From Bacteroides sp. (GTDB taxonomy: Bacteria > Bacteroidota > Bacteroidia > Bacteroidales > Muribaculaceae): a DNA stretch of 64,000 bases. The notes beneath the pieces are model-generated. The model saw only the letters and a program-made list of their open reading frames with translations, made no database searches and was not told the origin of the DNA. Numbering within the stretch: the stretch's first letter is position 1; the number at the start of each line of letters is the position of its first letter. The stretch covers positions 48,184 through 112,183 of the forward strand of contig JAAVCL010000026.1 of the NCBI GenBank assembly GCA_014802335.1. The letters are read 5' to 3'. Of the stretch, positions 9,701 to 19,268 are shown in pieces. Both the position numbers and the translations under genes were made by a program.

Positions 9701-10966
9701 TTATTTTCTGTCGGCAATCACCTTTTTGTAAATATCGATTACCTTTTTACCGGCTTTCTCCCAGGTAATACCATGAATTTCCTCAATGCCCCGGTCGCGT
9801 AATTCCTTATGCAGAGAGGGGTAGGAGGTGAGTGCATGCATGGCGTCGGCCATTGCATCAATATCCCAATAGTCGGTTTTGATTACATTGTCAAGAATTT
9901 CGGCACAACCGCTTTGCTTTGAGATAATGGAAGGCACGCCCATTTCCATTGCCTCCAGCGGAGAAATGCCAAAAGGTTCCGAGACGGAAGGCATCACATA
10001 CACGTCGGAATCTGCCAGCATTTCATATACTTGATTTCCTCGCAGGAATCCTGTGAAATGGAATCGGTCGGCAATTCCGCGTTTGGCAACAAGACGAATC
10101 ATGTCGTCCATCTTGTCACCCGAACCGGCCATGACAAACCTCACATTTTTATTTTTCTGGAGCACCTTGGCGGCTGCTTCCACAAAGTATTCCGGGCCTT
10201 TCTGCATGGTGATTCGCCCCAGGAATGTGATTACCTTGTCTTTCTTTTCCCTTCGGGGAAGGTTAAGCAAGTCGTCACTCAAAGGTATCACCGCATTGTG
10301 GACTGTCGTTACCTTGTCGGGGGAAATGCCATACTTTTCAATCACAGTGCGTCGTGTCAGATTGGACACTGTGAGAATATGGTCGGCATTCTCCATGCCA
10401 TCTTTTTCAATGGCGAATACGGTGGGATTGACATTGCCGCGTGAACGGTCGAAATCAGTGGCATGGACATGTATCACCAGAGGCTTCCCGGTGATATTTT
10501 TTGCGTGTATTCCTGCCGGATACGTCAGCCAATCGTGCGAATGGATGATATCGCAGGGGATGGTGCGGGCAATCACCCCGGCAACGATTGAATAATTGTT
10601 GATTTCCTCAATAAGGTTATCGGGATAACGACCTGAAAACTCAATGCATCCCAAGTCGTTAAGTTTCATGTAATTAAAATCGGCATAGATGTGATCGCGC
10701 AGATCATAATACATCTGGGGGGTCATAACTTTCCCGATTCTGCTTTCAATATATTCGGGGCTTACGTCTCTCCAAGCCACCGGCGTGCAGTTGGCACCGA
10801 TTATATGGGCAAACCCTTTTTCTTCATCACCCCAAGGCTTGGGGATGACAAAGGTTATGTCCATATCACCGTTATTGTGCATTCCCTTGGTCAAACCATA
10901 GCTGGCCGTGCCAAGACCACCGAGAATATGGGGAGGAAACTCCCATCCAAACATTAGTGCTTTCAT
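9701..10966 (-). CDS. GT4-family glycosyltransferase, probable glycogen synthase
   Basis: A 421-aa GT-B fold transferase. Seen: MKALMFGWEFPPHILGGLGTASYGL at the N-terminus (donor/acceptor Gly-rich loop), IIHSHDWLTYPAG, the second Rossmann domain beginning near VITFLGRITMQKGPEYF, and the E-x7-E signature EPFGISPLEAME. In Bacteroides the same three-gene arrangement (debranching enzyme, GT4, GH57) is the glycogen locus, so this is probably the glycogen synthase that adds alpha-1,4-glucose from an NDP-glucose. It starts 3 bases after the debranching-enzyme stop, implying translational coupling. The sugar donor is inferred. Confidence 0.88.
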   Translation of the reverse strand: MKALMFGWEFPPHILGGLGTASYGLTKGMHNNGDMDITFVIPKPWGDEEKGFAHIIGANCTPVAWRDVSPEYIESRIGKVMTPQMYYDLRDHIYADFNYMKLNDLGCIEFSGRYPDNLIEEINNYSIVAGVIARTIPCDIIHSHDWLTYPAGIHAKNITGKPLVIHVHATDFDRSRGNVNPTVFAIEKDGMENADHILTVSNLTRRTVIEKYGISPDKVTTVHNAVIPLSDDLLNLPRREKKDKVITFLGRITMQKGPEYFVEAAAKVLQKNKNVRFVMAGSGDKMDDMIRLVAKRGIADRFHFTGFLRGNQVYEMLADSDVYVMPSVSEPFGISPLEAMEMGVPSIISKQSGCAEILDNVIKTDYWDIDAMADAMHALTSYPSLHKELRDRGIEEIHGITWEKAGKKVIDIYKKVIADRK

Positions 10967-10969
10967 CTC

Positions 10970-12940
10970 TTATATGGTTTCTTCGGATTGCGTTAATAAT
11001 TTGCTCATACGGTTTGCAGTGCGGATGGTGCTCAAGATCTCACCCACATTTTTTGCTGTGGATACGGCGCCTCGGCCCGTATAGGGGGGATTGCCGTCAT
11101 ACATCTCTGAAAGCGAGCCTATACAGCCCTCGGCCATCTCTTCTTCATAACCGATCAACATACGTTCGATAAACGAAAGTCCGCTCACCCCGAACACTTT
11201 GAAATATGCATCGGCATAAAAGCCAAACAGCCAAGGACGTGCCGGACCCTGATGCACTGTATATTCGCGTTCAGTCGGATTTCCCACATAGACCGGACGA
11301 TAATAATGGCTCTTGGGGCTCAGCGACCGCAGACCTTTGGGAGTCAGAAGCTCGCGGGTGCAGAAATCAAGAACTTTCTTACGTTGGCGGCGATCTAATG
11401 GTGAATATTCAAGCCCGATAGCAATGGCCATGTTGGGCCTGACTTCAAGATCTGTATAGCTTCCGTTCACGTAATCATATAGATAGCCGAAATCGTTCAG
11501 GAATGTTTGTATAAATGATTCGGCACATTTTTTTTCAAGCTCGTGCAGTGAGTCAAGATATTCCCCTGTTTCCTCTTTGCCTTCAAGCATAGAGATGAGG
11601 AAGCGCACCGCGTTATACCAAAGTGCATTAAACTCCAGAATATAACCTGTGCGGGGGATAATCGGTTTCCCATTGATCGAAGCCGACAGCCACGAAACCG
11701 GAGTGTTTGTTCCCTCAGTGCTTACAAGGCCATTCTCATGAAGCTTAAGATTGCGGATACGATCATTGATGACAGCGTCAACAAGATATTTCACAGTCTC
11801 CAAATAGCGTTCGTTACACTTATTGAGGTCTGTGTGTCTGCGATACTGTTGTATTGCCCATACGGCCCACAACGGTATGTCGGGAAGATCGATTTCCTTT
11901 ATGACACTGTCTGTTTCCCCCGTCTCTATATATTTTTTTAGGCTCGTCAGGAACGTGCCCAGTATTTCATGGTAATCTTTCTCGTGATCTATTGAAAGAG
12001 TGCATCCCGGCAAAGCTATCAATTCGTCACGGCTTCTCACGTTATACCAGGGATAACCTGCCATAATATACATGCCTTCAGGAGTCTTCAGATAGAACTG
12101 TTTGGCGGCGTTCTTCAGGCAATTGTAGAAACTGGTGCGGCTTGTGCGGGTTTTCAGTTCGGCTTCATATACATCCGAATATGTGGTTGGATCTGTTTCA
12201 AACGTAGAAGCTGAAAAGATAATGGATTCCCCTTTTTTGATTGGGAGCTCAAAATATCCGGGCACCCACAGGTCTTCCTTATACGGTATTCCGCGGTCGC
12301 GATCTTTATAATATTCGATTCCCTTATACCAATTGGCATCATCCACCCACGCGGCTTCCTTATTGAATTGCATAAACAATTCGGGATAACCGTCATAAAG
12401 GCATGTTGCGATTCCGTTGGGGATGGGGCGCACCGCCTTGTTGATGTTTTCATTCTCCATCACCAGTGCGTTCGCATCGCGGAATGCCAAAAATGGCCGG
12501 AAGCGGAGTGTAGTGGGAGAGTGGGCCTCCAAAAGAGTATAGCGGATAAGTATGCGGTTTTGATGGGAGATAAAGACTTTCTCTTTTGTCATTATCACGC
12601 CACCGACCCTAAATGTAACCTTAGGTACAGTTTCACATGTAAATTCCCGTATATATTTATGACCATTGGGGCTGAAGACATCGTTGCCATATTGATGAAG
12701 ACCAAGATTGAAGGATGCTCCATGCTGGATCACGGATTCGTCGAGAGAAGATAATAATACGTGTGCCTTATCATCCATCTCGGGTATCGGAATCACAAGC
12801 AACCCATGTTGCTTGCGAGTGTTACAGCCAACAATCGTGGTGCAATGATACGCTCCCGACATGTTGGTGCGAAGCATTTCCTTGGGTAACGATTGTTCCA
12901 GGTTGATCATAAGGTTCTTGTCAAACTTAAGATAACTCAT
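10970..12940 (-). CDS. Glycogen debranching enzyme (amylo-alpha-1,6-glucosidase, GH133)
   Basis: A 656-aa cytoplasmic protein. The N-terminal third (about 15-230, opening LEQSLPKEMLRTNMSGAYHCTT) matches the GDE_N domain, and the C-terminal part (about 300-640) the (alpha/alpha)6 amylo-alpha-1,6-glucosidase domain. Seen in the latter: PVSWLSASINGKPIIPRTGYILEFNALWYNA and the late HQGPARPWLFGFYADAY. It removes branch-point glucose so that linear chains can be degraded. It is the first gene of the GDE-GT4-GH57 operon. A promoter about 190 bases upstream (13132-13159) with an overlapping palindrome suggests regulated expression of the whole unit. Confidence 0.92.
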   Translation of the reverse strand: MSYLKFDKNLMINLEQSLPKEMLRTNMSGAYHCTTIVGCNTRKQHGLLVIPIPEMDDKAHVLLSSLDESVIQHGASFNLGLHQYGNDVFSPNGHKYIREFTCETVPKVTFRVGGVIMTKEKVFISHQNRILIRYTLLEAHSPTTLRFRPFLAFRDANALVMENENINKAVRPIPNGIATCLYDGYPELFMQFNKEAAWVDDANWYKGIEYYKDRDRGIPYKEDLWVPGYFELPIKKGESIIFSASTFETDPTTYSDVYEAELKTRTSRTSFYNCLKNAAKQFYLKTPEGMYIMAGYPWYNVRSRDELIALPGCTLSIDHEKDYHEILGTFLTSLKKYIETGETDSVIKEIDLPDIPLWAVWAIQQYRRHTDLNKCNERYLETVKYLVDAVINDRIRNLKLHENGLVSTEGTNTPVSWLSASINGKPIIPRTGYILEFNALWYNAVRFLISMLEGKEETGEYLDSLHELEKKCAESFIQTFLNDFGYLYDYVNGSYTDLEVRPNMAIAIGLEYSPLDRRQRKKVLDFCTRELLTPKGLRSLSPKSHYYRPVYVGNPTEREYTVHQGPARPWLFGFYADAYFKVFGVSGLSFIERMLIGYEEEMAEGCIGSLSEMYDGNPPYTGRGAVSTAKNVGEILSTIRTANRMSKLLTQSEETI

Positions 12941-13040
12941 GATAACTTAGATATATTGGTTTTTGAATGTTTATTTTGTTTTAGATTCCCTTTATAAGAA
13001 TATAAAGCTTTACCCTTTGCAAGAGTCTGAAACTTTGATT

Positions 13041-13064
13041 GCCCGGCGCCCCGGGCGGCTTTTT
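13041..13064 (+). terminator. GC-rich stem-loop in the leader region of the glycogen operon
   Basis: GCCCGG/CCGGGC 6-bp stem with loop CGCC, followed by GGCTTTTT on the plus strand. Both neighbours are on the minus strand, so it would lie within the 5' leader of the debranching-enzyme message. It could act in the leader, or stop antisense transcription. Low certainty. Confidence 0.4.
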
Positions 13065-13131
13065 AACTTCCTTATTTATATATCTGTGAATACAGATCAA
13101 TCAGACATTGCAAATTAAGTAGTTTATTATA

Positions 13132-13176
13132 CAAAAGTATAAAGAAATGAATTGTTCAACAATATGTTGTTAAACA
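13132..13176 (-). promoter_or_regulatory. Promoter and palindromic operator candidate of the glycogen operon
   Basis: On the minus strand the -7 box is TACTTTTG (13132-13139), and 17 bases upstream is GTTG in place of the TTTG -33 box. A 10-bp inverted repeat with one mismatch (TGTTCAACAA at 13153-13162, TTGTTAAACA at 13167-13176, 4-base spacer) overlaps the -33 element, where a dimeric repressor or activator would sit. The predicted leader is about 185 bases. Confidence 0.55.
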
Positions 13177-13274
13177 TATTCAAAATTAATTCTGTCACTT
13201 TTGTTGCAATGACTTGAATGTTGTAGGTTTTGCAACAATTCTTATGGTCAATTCAATGGAATCCTTTTTAATGT

Positions 13275-14690
13275 TTACATCAACGGGTCGGGCTGGGAAG
13301 AGGGCTCACTTTCTTTTAGCATCATTTCTTTAATGGCCTTCTCGGAAGGTAAGGGCAGGTCTTTCATCTTCAAAGCGGCAAAAGCACCGTATGCATTTGT
13401 ACGGCAGGGCTCGATTTCGTCAAGAAATTGACTATACAATTTTTTGAAATATGAGATAAATAGAGTTACCCCCACGTTGTCGAAAGCCTTTAAAAAATCG
13501 GCAACTGTGAAATTTTCTGTCTCCACCGCAGGCGAAATGCCAATCATCCCTTCGCTGAGATTCACCTCGTAGATAAGTCTTGCTGTTTTTAATTTCTCGA
13601 TGATACGCCCCACAATCCTGATTGGCAGATAATATTTCACTGCTATCTGTTGCTTTGTAAGGGGTTTAAGGTTGTTATGGAATCTTTGGACGGTTATTGC
13701 CATCACGATGGTGGCCACATTGTGCCATCCTCGATTGGAAATGGCGCTTTCATCTCCCATCAGATTGAATGTGAACACATTCTGCATAGAATAAGCTATC
13801 ATGCATCCGGTGAGAAGCACCAGCCATGAAAGTTGCAGCCATATCAACATGAGAGGCAGGAAAGCGAACGAACCATATATGGCGTTGTATTTCGATACAT
13901 ATATCTGACCGTTAAGGAACAGCATTTGAAGCACCTGGAATGAGATTGCGGCCAACACTCCCGCAATTGCGGCATACTTGAAATCGACCTTCGTATTTGG
14001 AATCAGATAATAGGAAAGAGTAAATGCCAGCCACGACAACACAAATGGTATGATTTCAAGCAGAGTGTTCACCACCGGTGTCAGGAACGGGAGGTTAAGG
14101 TCGGTCTGAGTAATTCCCGATATGAAAATACTAACTCCCGAGGAACATATCATCAGGACGGGAATCATCAGGCAAATCGCAATGTAATCGGTGATTTTCT
14201 GATAAAGTGTACGAGTGTTTATTACGCCCCATATTGAATTGAAGCTTTCTTCAATAGAGGACAGAAGCGAGATAACTGTCCAAAGCAGCACCACGATGCC
14301 AACTCCGACAAATACACCCTGTGTGGCGGAATTAAGATATGAATCAACAAATTTGAGTGCGGTGGATATGCCTCTTCCTTGTGAAGGAAAAAATTCATAA
14401 AGTTGATTCTGGAGTGTCTCTTGCAGGCCGAATCCGCGGCCGATTGCCACGAGCAGGGCAAATGCGGGAACAATAGAGAGCACGGTCTGATAGGTGAGCG
14501 ACATAGACTTATTCTGTAAGCTCGAATCGAGAAACGCGCTTACAGTGAGATTGCCGGTCTTGATAATCCTTGTCCCGATAGTGTTGCGCGGATCATTCCA
14601 AACGCCATCGGTAACGTAGGCATAAAGTTTTTTTGCTCCGTTAATCACTCTGTCCACCAATCCCGGTTTGTTGTTATCTTTATTCTTCAT
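13275..14690 (-). CDS. YihY/BrkB-family inner-membrane protein
   Basis: A 471-aa protein of the YihY/virulence factor BrkB family (formerly mis-named RNase BN). Seen: the N-terminal family motif around SMSLTYQTVLSIVPAFALLVAIGRGFG, six predicted membrane helices between about 70 and 320, and the conserved PNTKVDFKYAAIAGVLAA and YNAIYGSFAFLPLMLIWLQLSW segments. A C-terminal soluble region (about 330-471) has a winged-helix look and is found in the longer Bacteroidetes members. Function is unproven; homologues are thought to be transporters or flippase-like. It is single, followed by its own gap, with rnpB upstream on the same strand. Confidence 0.85.
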   Translation of the reverse strand: MKNKDNNKPGLVDRVINGAKKLYAYVTDGVWNDPRNTIGTRIIKTGNLTVSAFLDSSLQNKSMSLTYQTVLSIVPAFALLVAIGRGFGLQETLQNQLYEFFPSQGRGISTALKFVDSYLNSATQGVFVGVGIVVLLWTVISLLSSIEESFNSIWGVINTRTLYQKITDYIAICLMIPVLMICSSGVSIFISGITQTDLNLPFLTPVVNTLLEIIPFVLSWLAFTLSYYLIPNTKVDFKYAAIAGVLAAISFQVLQMLFLNGQIYVSKYNAIYGSFAFLPLMLIWLQLSWLVLLTGCMIAYSMQNVFTFNLMGDESAISNRGWHNVATIVMAITVQRFHNNLKPLTKQQIAVKYYLPIRIVGRIIEKLKTARLIYEVNLSEGMIGISPAVETENFTVADFLKAFDNVGVTLFISYFKKLYSQFLDEIEPCRTNAYGAFAALKMKDLPLPSEKAIKEMMLKESEPSSQPDPLM

Positions 14691-14705
14691 GAATTAATAA
14701 CAAAA

Positions 14706-14740
14706 GGACGGGGCTTTTTGTTAAAAAGCCTCGCCCTGTT
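14706..14740 (-). terminator. Terminator of rnpB
   Basis: On the minus strand a stem built from AGGGCGAGGCTTTTT and AAAAAGCCCCGTCCT (one G-U pair) with a 4-base loop, directly after the 3' end of the RNase P RNA. The A/T arms allow use in both directions. Confidence 0.7.
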
Positions 14741-14743
14741 AAA

Positions 14744-15112
14744 AGCAGAGATGTTATAAGCCGGGTTATGTGCCCCGTAAAAACGGGGTGTCCGTCATTT
14801 ATCTGTGCGGCCGTTTGCACGGCGCGCTATAGCAGTCTACCCCCCGACAATGAGCGAGCCACTCTTTGCTGCCGGTGTATTTGACCTTGCAACTCGCAGG
14901 TTGTGCGGCCCGGCATGTCGCCATGCCGACCGGTGGGCTCTTACCCCGCCTTTTCACCCTTACCTTCTTGCCTTACGACGTGAAGGCGGTTTTTTTCTGT
15001 CACATTAACCCCGACGTCACCGCCGGCTTTCCGTTAAAAAATGCGATGCTCTATGTTGCCCGGACTTTCCTCATTATGCCTCTTGCATAAAGCGACGGTC
15101 CGCATCTCTGCT
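14744..15112 (-). ncRNA. rnpB: RNase P RNA (M1 RNA, bacterial class A)
   Basis: About 369 bases on the minus strand. Recognised by the invariant GAGGAAAGTCCGGGC near the 5' end, GACAGAA further in, the internal GGTAAGAGCCCACCGG region, AGACTGCTATAG, and the 3' AACCCGGCTTATA that pairs with the 5' core. The outermost helix (GCAGAGATG with CATCTCTGC) joins 14744-14752 with 15103-15112 and sets the ends. This catalytic RNA cleaves pre-tRNA 5' leaders. Several apparent ORFs here are shadows. Confidence 0.96.
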
Positions 15113-15177
15113 GTTATGCTTTTTCAAGTAACTGTTCCTGAAGTCTGCATGCCATGATAAATTCCCCTGTCCCTTCC

Positions 15178-15810
15178 TTAAAGACCAAGCATATCTTTTA
15201 CAGTCTGAATTATGGTTTTATCGGCAATTTTTGAAGAGTCAAAACTAAGACTGTAATTATTGGCATGCCCCCAGCCATCTCTATTAGTGTAATAATTATA
15301 ATAGGCCTGCCGGTCATGATCGCGTTTGCGGGCAATCGCTACAGCCTCTTTTTCACTATCGGTTTCACCACGTCTGATTATCGCGGCAGCTCGATGTGCA
15401 ATCGGGGCGTGAATGAATAAGGAAACCATGCGCGGGTGGTCGCGCATCACATAATCGGCCGTTCGCCCCACTATGACACAAGACTCCCGGCTGCAGATAT
15501 CGCGTATCACACGGCATTGACTCTCGTATATCTTCTCGTCACTCATCGGAGTGGCATTGATGCTCGCTGTCGGTGCGCCGTAATTGAAAGATAGAAAAGA
15601 GCGGAAAAACGAAGGCCGTTTTTCATCTTTTTCTGCAAAAATGGATGTGGAATAGCCAAGATCACCGGCGGCTCGGCTCAGCAACTCCTTGTCGTAATAA
15701 GGCACGCCAAGCTCTTTGGCCAGCAATTTGCCCAAACGTCTGCCTCCACTGCCATATTCGCGCCCTATGACAACTAAAAATCCATTATTTCCTTCCTCGT
15801 GGCCATTCAT
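15178..15810 (-). CDS. Cytidylate kinase-like family protein
   Basis: A 210-aa P-loop kinase-like protein. ATG at 15810 (MNGHEEGNNGFLVVIGREYG) is chosen over the longer frame because the P-loop GREYGSGGRRLGKLLAKELG then falls at residues about 16-35, as in the family. Also seen: PYYDKELLSRAA and SCVIVGRTADYVMRDHPRMVSLFIHAP, the core and lid regions of the AAA_26 cytidylate-kinase-like group. It is shorter than, and distinct from, true Cmk (CMP binding insert absent), so nucleotide-kinase activity is inferred only. Upstream it diverges from the small gene at 15981. Confidence 0.82.
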   Translation of the reverse strand: MNGHEEGNNGFLVVIGREYGSGGRRLGKLLAKELGVPYYDKELLSRAAGDLGYSTSIFAEKDEKRPSFFRSFLSFNYGAPTASINATPMSDEKIYESQCRVIRDICSRESCVIVGRTADYVMRDHPRMVSLFIHAPIAHRAAAIIRRGETDSEKEAVAIARKRDHDRQAYYNYYTNRDGWGHANNYSLSFDSSKIADKTIIQTVKDMLGL

Positions 15811-15980
15811 TGATATTAATATTCTTTTGTTTTCTGCAAAATTAATAAATATTTTTATTACTTTTGCATACGAATAGCGCAAATCGGATAGCCATGCAAT
15901 TTTTTATCGTTTATCTTTAATCGTTTATCTTTAATATTGCTGCTCGCAAGCTTGAATGAGATGCGCTAAAAATATAAGAT

Positions 15981-16364
15981 ATGGAAAGCAACACAGTCTC
16001 TGATAATACGGAAGCGCTTGAAGAAGCAGGTCTGGAAGCATATCAACTCATCGTGGATAACTGTGAAACATGTGGCGATGAACTGTCGGAATATGTGGCA
16101 CGTTTGCGGAGTGTGGATAATTCAGGCCAGTTTCTTACGAGTGCCGCCATCTACCTCGCCGCGCTCGACCGAGATAAATTCAATCCCTGGCTCACTCCTA
16201 TAATTGAAGGAGCGATTGAGAAAGATCGTGAACGCAGATATATCGGTTCTCTGCTGCAAGCTATATGGGGTGAAGACTTTATGGATAATGTCGAGAAGCT
16301 GAGTGCAACCGATAATAATTTCCGACGGATTTACAAACGGATTTATCCCGATACTCCTCTTTAA
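15981..16364 (+). CDS. Hypothetical acidic alpha-helical protein
   Basis: 127 aa, acidic, predicted mostly helical, with no signal peptide or membrane segment. I do not recognise a named domain. It contains a paired Cys motif (DNCETCGDE, residues about 27-35). It ends 31 bases before the cyclophilin start and shares its strand, so the two may be co-transcribed. A TACTTTTG -7-like box at 15859-15866 could serve as its promoter but lacks a clear -33 element. Confidence 0.75.
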   Translation: MESNTVSDNTEALEEAGLEAYQLIVDNCETCGDELSEYVARLRSVDNSGQFLTSAAIYLAALDRDKFNPWLTPIIEGAIEKDRERRYIGSLLQAIWGEDFMDNVEKLSATDNNFRRIYKRIYPDTPL

Positions 16365-16395
16365 AAATTGATAAATTTAAAGAGATAAGGTGAAC

Positions 16396-17193
16396 ATGAA
16401 AAAATACTTTCTTAGCATAATTATTACGTTAATGGCAATGGCAAATGTCAATGCAGAGCCCATAGTCGACATCAAGACCACTTTGGGAGATATAAAAGTT
16501 AAATTGTACGATGATACCCCCGTGCATAGAGATAATTTTCTCAAACTTGTGAAAGAGGGTTATTACGACGGCGTGTTGTTTCACCGTGTCATAAAAGACT
16601 TTATGGTTCAGACCGGTGACCCCGACTCTAAAACGGCAGACAGCACGACAATGCTTGGCTCTGGCGACCCTTCATACACGCTTGAAGCCGAGATAAAATA
16701 TCCGGCGCATTATCATAAATATGGCGCCCTTGCCGCAGCCCGTACGGGCGATCAGGTGAATCCGGAACGTCGCAGTTCCGGCTCGCAATTCTATATCGTT
16801 ACCGGAGAAAAACAGTCGGCGCGAACACTCGACATGATGCAACAACGCGCAAATCACGACCGTAAACAACAATATTTCAACCAGCTGGCTAAAAAGCACA
16901 TGGACGAGATTCGCGCCTATCAAAAGGCCGGTGACCGCGAAAATCTCGAGCAACTGCGCAAATCGCTCGCTGAGCAGACCGAAGCAGCTGTGCCCGATCA
17001 GCCAATGCCCGAAGAAATCCGCAATGCCTACCTGAATCAAGGTGGCACCCCTCATCTTGACGGCCAGTATACCGTTTTCGGTGAGGTGATTGAAGGAATG
17101 GATGTTGTTGAGAAGATTCAGAATGTTCCTACAGGCCGAGCCGACAGGCCCAAAGAAGATGTAAGAGTAATCAGTATGACAGTCGAAAAATAA
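16396..17193 (+). CDS. Secreted cyclophilin-type peptidyl-prolyl isomerase with internal insertion
   Basis: 265 aa from ATG 16396, preceded by AGAGATAAGG, which can serve as a ribosome site; the in-frame GTG at 16390 is less likely. Signal peptide MKKYFLSIIITLMAMANVNA. Cyclophilin core seen: VDIKTTLGDIKVKLYDDTP, VLFHRVIKDFMVQTGDP (active-site Arg/Phe/Met/Gln), SGSQFYIVTG, then after an insert of about 70 charged helical residues (about 145-215) the closing HLDGQYTVFGEVIEGMDVVEKI. The insertion between the QFYI and FG(E/K)V strands is what makes it longer than classical cyclophilins (about 165 aa). Likely a periplasmic folding helper. Confidence 0.92.
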   Translation: MKKYFLSIIITLMAMANVNAEPIVDIKTTLGDIKVKLYDDTPVHRDNFLKLVKEGYYDGVLFHRVIKDFMVQTGDPDSKTADSTTMLGSGDPSYTLEAEIKYPAHYHKYGALAAARTGDQVNPERRSSGSQFYIVTGEKQSARTLDMMQQRANHDRKQQYFNQLAKKHMDEIRAYQKAGDRENLEQLRKSLAEQTEAAVPDQPMPEEIRNAYLNQGGTPHLDGQYTVFGEVIEGMDVVEKIQNVPTGRADRPKEDVRVISMTVEK

Positions 17194-17227
17194 TTATTGG
17201 ATTTCATTCATAAATTCTTAATTGTTT

Positions 17228-17259
17228 TTTGGCAAACTGAATAAATTGTTATATATTTG
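17228..17259 (+). promoter_or_regulatory. Promoter of the DUF349 gene
   Basis: TTTG at 17228-17231, 20-base spacer, TATATTTG at 17252-17259: a close match to the Bacteroidetes -33/-7 consensus. It gives a leader of about 80 bases. Confidence 0.65.
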
Positions 17260-17346
17260 GCAATTATTTCGGAACGGGCATAAGTGTGGTTAAAATTTAG
17301 CCAACCCCGGTTTCCGAGCATAGAGAACCATAATTCATATAAAATT

Positions 17347-19248
17347 ATGACCGAGTTTGAAAAAACAGCTTCTGAAATGGAGACTGTGACCCCCGTTGAA
17401 AATGAGGCTGCCAATGCCGCCCCTACTAACGAAAACGCCTGCACGACAGCCGAGGCTGACGGCAATGTATGTGTCGAAGAATCATCTCCTGCGTTCGACA
17501 TTGCTGAAGTGGCGGAAGAAGATGAAAAAGTGGCAAATGCCCGTCGTTTCAACGCAATGACTAAAGAACAGCTCAGAGATACTCTCAAGGAAATCCTCGA
17601 ATCAGGAAATATGGAGGCTCACCGCGAGGTTACTTCCATAAAACAAGCGTTCTTCAACATCAAGAGTCGTGAGAATATGGAAGCTTTAAGTGCTTTTGTT
17701 GAGGCCGGAAATGACCCCGCTGATTATTCTGCCGATCCTGATGAAGTTGAAAATGAACTCAAAGACCTCTACACTAAATTTAAAGAACAGAGATCTGAAT
17801 TCATTGCCGCCGAGGAGCAGAGACGTGCCCTTAACCTTGAGAAAAAACAAGAGATACTGACCCGCATGGAGGAAATTGCGGGCGACATTGACAATGTCAA
17901 TACAAAATTCTCTGAATTCCAGCAGCTCCAGCAAGATTTTAAATCAATAAAGGATGTCACTCCCTCTGCCGAATCTGAAGTGTGGAAACAGTTCCAGAAT
18001 GTGGTGGAGCGCTATTACGACAATCTGAAAATAAACAAGGAGCTGCGCGACTTTGATTTCAAGCGCAATCTTGAAGCAAAACGTGCCCTCATTGAAGAGG
18101 CCCGTAAACTTGAGACTCTTACAGATCCCATTGCCGCATTCCGTGCCCTCCAGGGACTTCACGACCAATGGCGTTCGATCGGCCCTGTTGCAAAAGATAT
18201 TCGCGAACAGCTGTGGGACGATTTCAAACAGGCTTCTACGATCATAAATAAAAGACATCAAGACTATTTCGAACAGAGAAAGGCTGCCGAGCAGGCAAAC
18301 GAAGAAGCTAAAACAGCCCTTTGTGAAGAAATTGAGGCCATAGACTTCTCTTCATTCAAATCATTCTCTGATTGGAACGCTGCAAGCGAAAAGATAATAG
18401 AGTTGCAGAAGAAATGGAAGGAATATGGTTTTGCTTCCAAAAAAGCGAACAACGCTCTCTACTCAAGATTCCGCAAGGCCTGCGATGATTTCTTTGAAGC
18501 AAAAACAGCTTTCTTCCAGCGCACCAAGGATGAGCTGAACTCTAATCTCGAAAAGAAAATAGCTCTTTGTGAAAAAGCCGAAGCTCTCAAGGAACTTGAT
18601 GATGTGAAGAAGGCCACAGATGAAATCGTTAAACTTCAGGCTGAATGGAAATCTATAGGAAGTGTGCCCAGAAAGGTTAGCGACTCAATTTGGCAGCGCT
18701 TCACAACAGCTTGCAATTATTTCTTTGATGAGCGAAAACGTCTCAGCAAGGAGCGTCATCGCGAAGAAATGGAGAATCTTGAAAAGAAACGCTCCATTAT
18801 GGCCGAACTCGCTGCTCTGCCCAAAGATGGCGAATATCGCGAAGTAATGCCTCGCATCAAGGAACTTCAGGCTGCCTGGCAAAATGCCGGTTTCGTGCCC
18901 TTTAAGCTTAAAGACAAACTCTATGCAGAATATCGTGAGATTTGCGATGCGCTGTATGAAGCTTATAACAAGAAGGAGTCGAGAAATCGCATGGCATCGT
19001 TCCAGAACCGCGTGTCGGAACTTAAAGGCGATGGCAACAAGATGTCGCGCGAACGCGACCGCTTGATGAGAGTGTGCGAAGCACGCAAAACCGAATTGAA
19101 GACCATCGAAAATAACATGGGTTTCTTCAATATCAAGTCCTCTGCCGGAAATTCAATGGTGAAGGAAATGGAAAATAAAATCAAGCGTATCAAACAGGAT
19201 ATTAAAGAACTCCAAGAAAAGATAGCTTTGCTTGACTCTGAAAAATAA
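17347..19248 (+). CDS. DUF349 coiled-coil protein
   Basis: 633 aa from ATG 17347 (MTEFEKTASEMETVT); the frame opens earlier at a GTG that precedes no plausible protein sequence. An acidic low-complexity N-terminus (about 1-65) is followed by five or six DUF349 repeats, each with a Trp in a pattern such as LQGLHDQWRSIG, LQKKWKEYG, LQAEWKSIGSVPRK and LQAAWQNAGFVP, and a C-terminal coiled coil (KRIKQDIKELQEKI). It has almost no hydrophobic segments, so it is cytoplasmic. Family function is unknown in Bacteroidetes; repeats of this type are seen in proteins linked to stress or RNA binding. It is monocistronic with its own promoter and terminator. Confidence 0.9.
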   Translation: MTEFEKTASEMETVTPVENEAANAAPTNENACTTAEADGNVCVEESSPAFDIAEVAEEDEKVANARRFNAMTKEQLRDTLKEILESGNMEAHREVTSIKQAFFNIKSRENMEALSAFVEAGNDPADYSADPDEVENELKDLYTKFKEQRSEFIAAEEQRRALNLEKKQEILTRMEEIAGDIDNVNTKFSEFQQLQQDFKSIKDVTPSAESEVWKQFQNVVERYYDNLKINKELRDFDFKRNLEAKRALIEEARKLETLTDPIAAFRALQGLHDQWRSIGPVAKDIREQLWDDFKQASTIINKRHQDYFEQRKAAEQANEEAKTALCEEIEAIDFSSFKSFSDWNAASEKIIELQKKWKEYGFASKKANNALYSRFRKACDDFFEAKTAFFQRTKDELNSNLEKKIALCEKAEALKELDDVKKATDEIVKLQAEWKSIGSVPRKVSDSIWQRFTTACNYFFDERKRLSKERHREEMENLEKKRSIMAELAALPKDGEYREVMPRIKELQAAWQNAGFVPFKLKDKLYAEYREICDALYEAYNKKESRNRMASFQNRVSELKGDGNKMSRERDRLMRVCEARKTELKTIENNMGFFNIKSSAGNSMVKEMENKIKRIKQDIKELQEKIALLDSEK

Positions 19249-19268
19249 TTTTATATAAATAAACATTT

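Noticed and set aside
14805..15090. Overlapping plus-strand ORFs of 67-74 codons
   Set aside because: They lie on the antisense strand of the RNase P RNA gene; their frames follow RNA structure, not protein.
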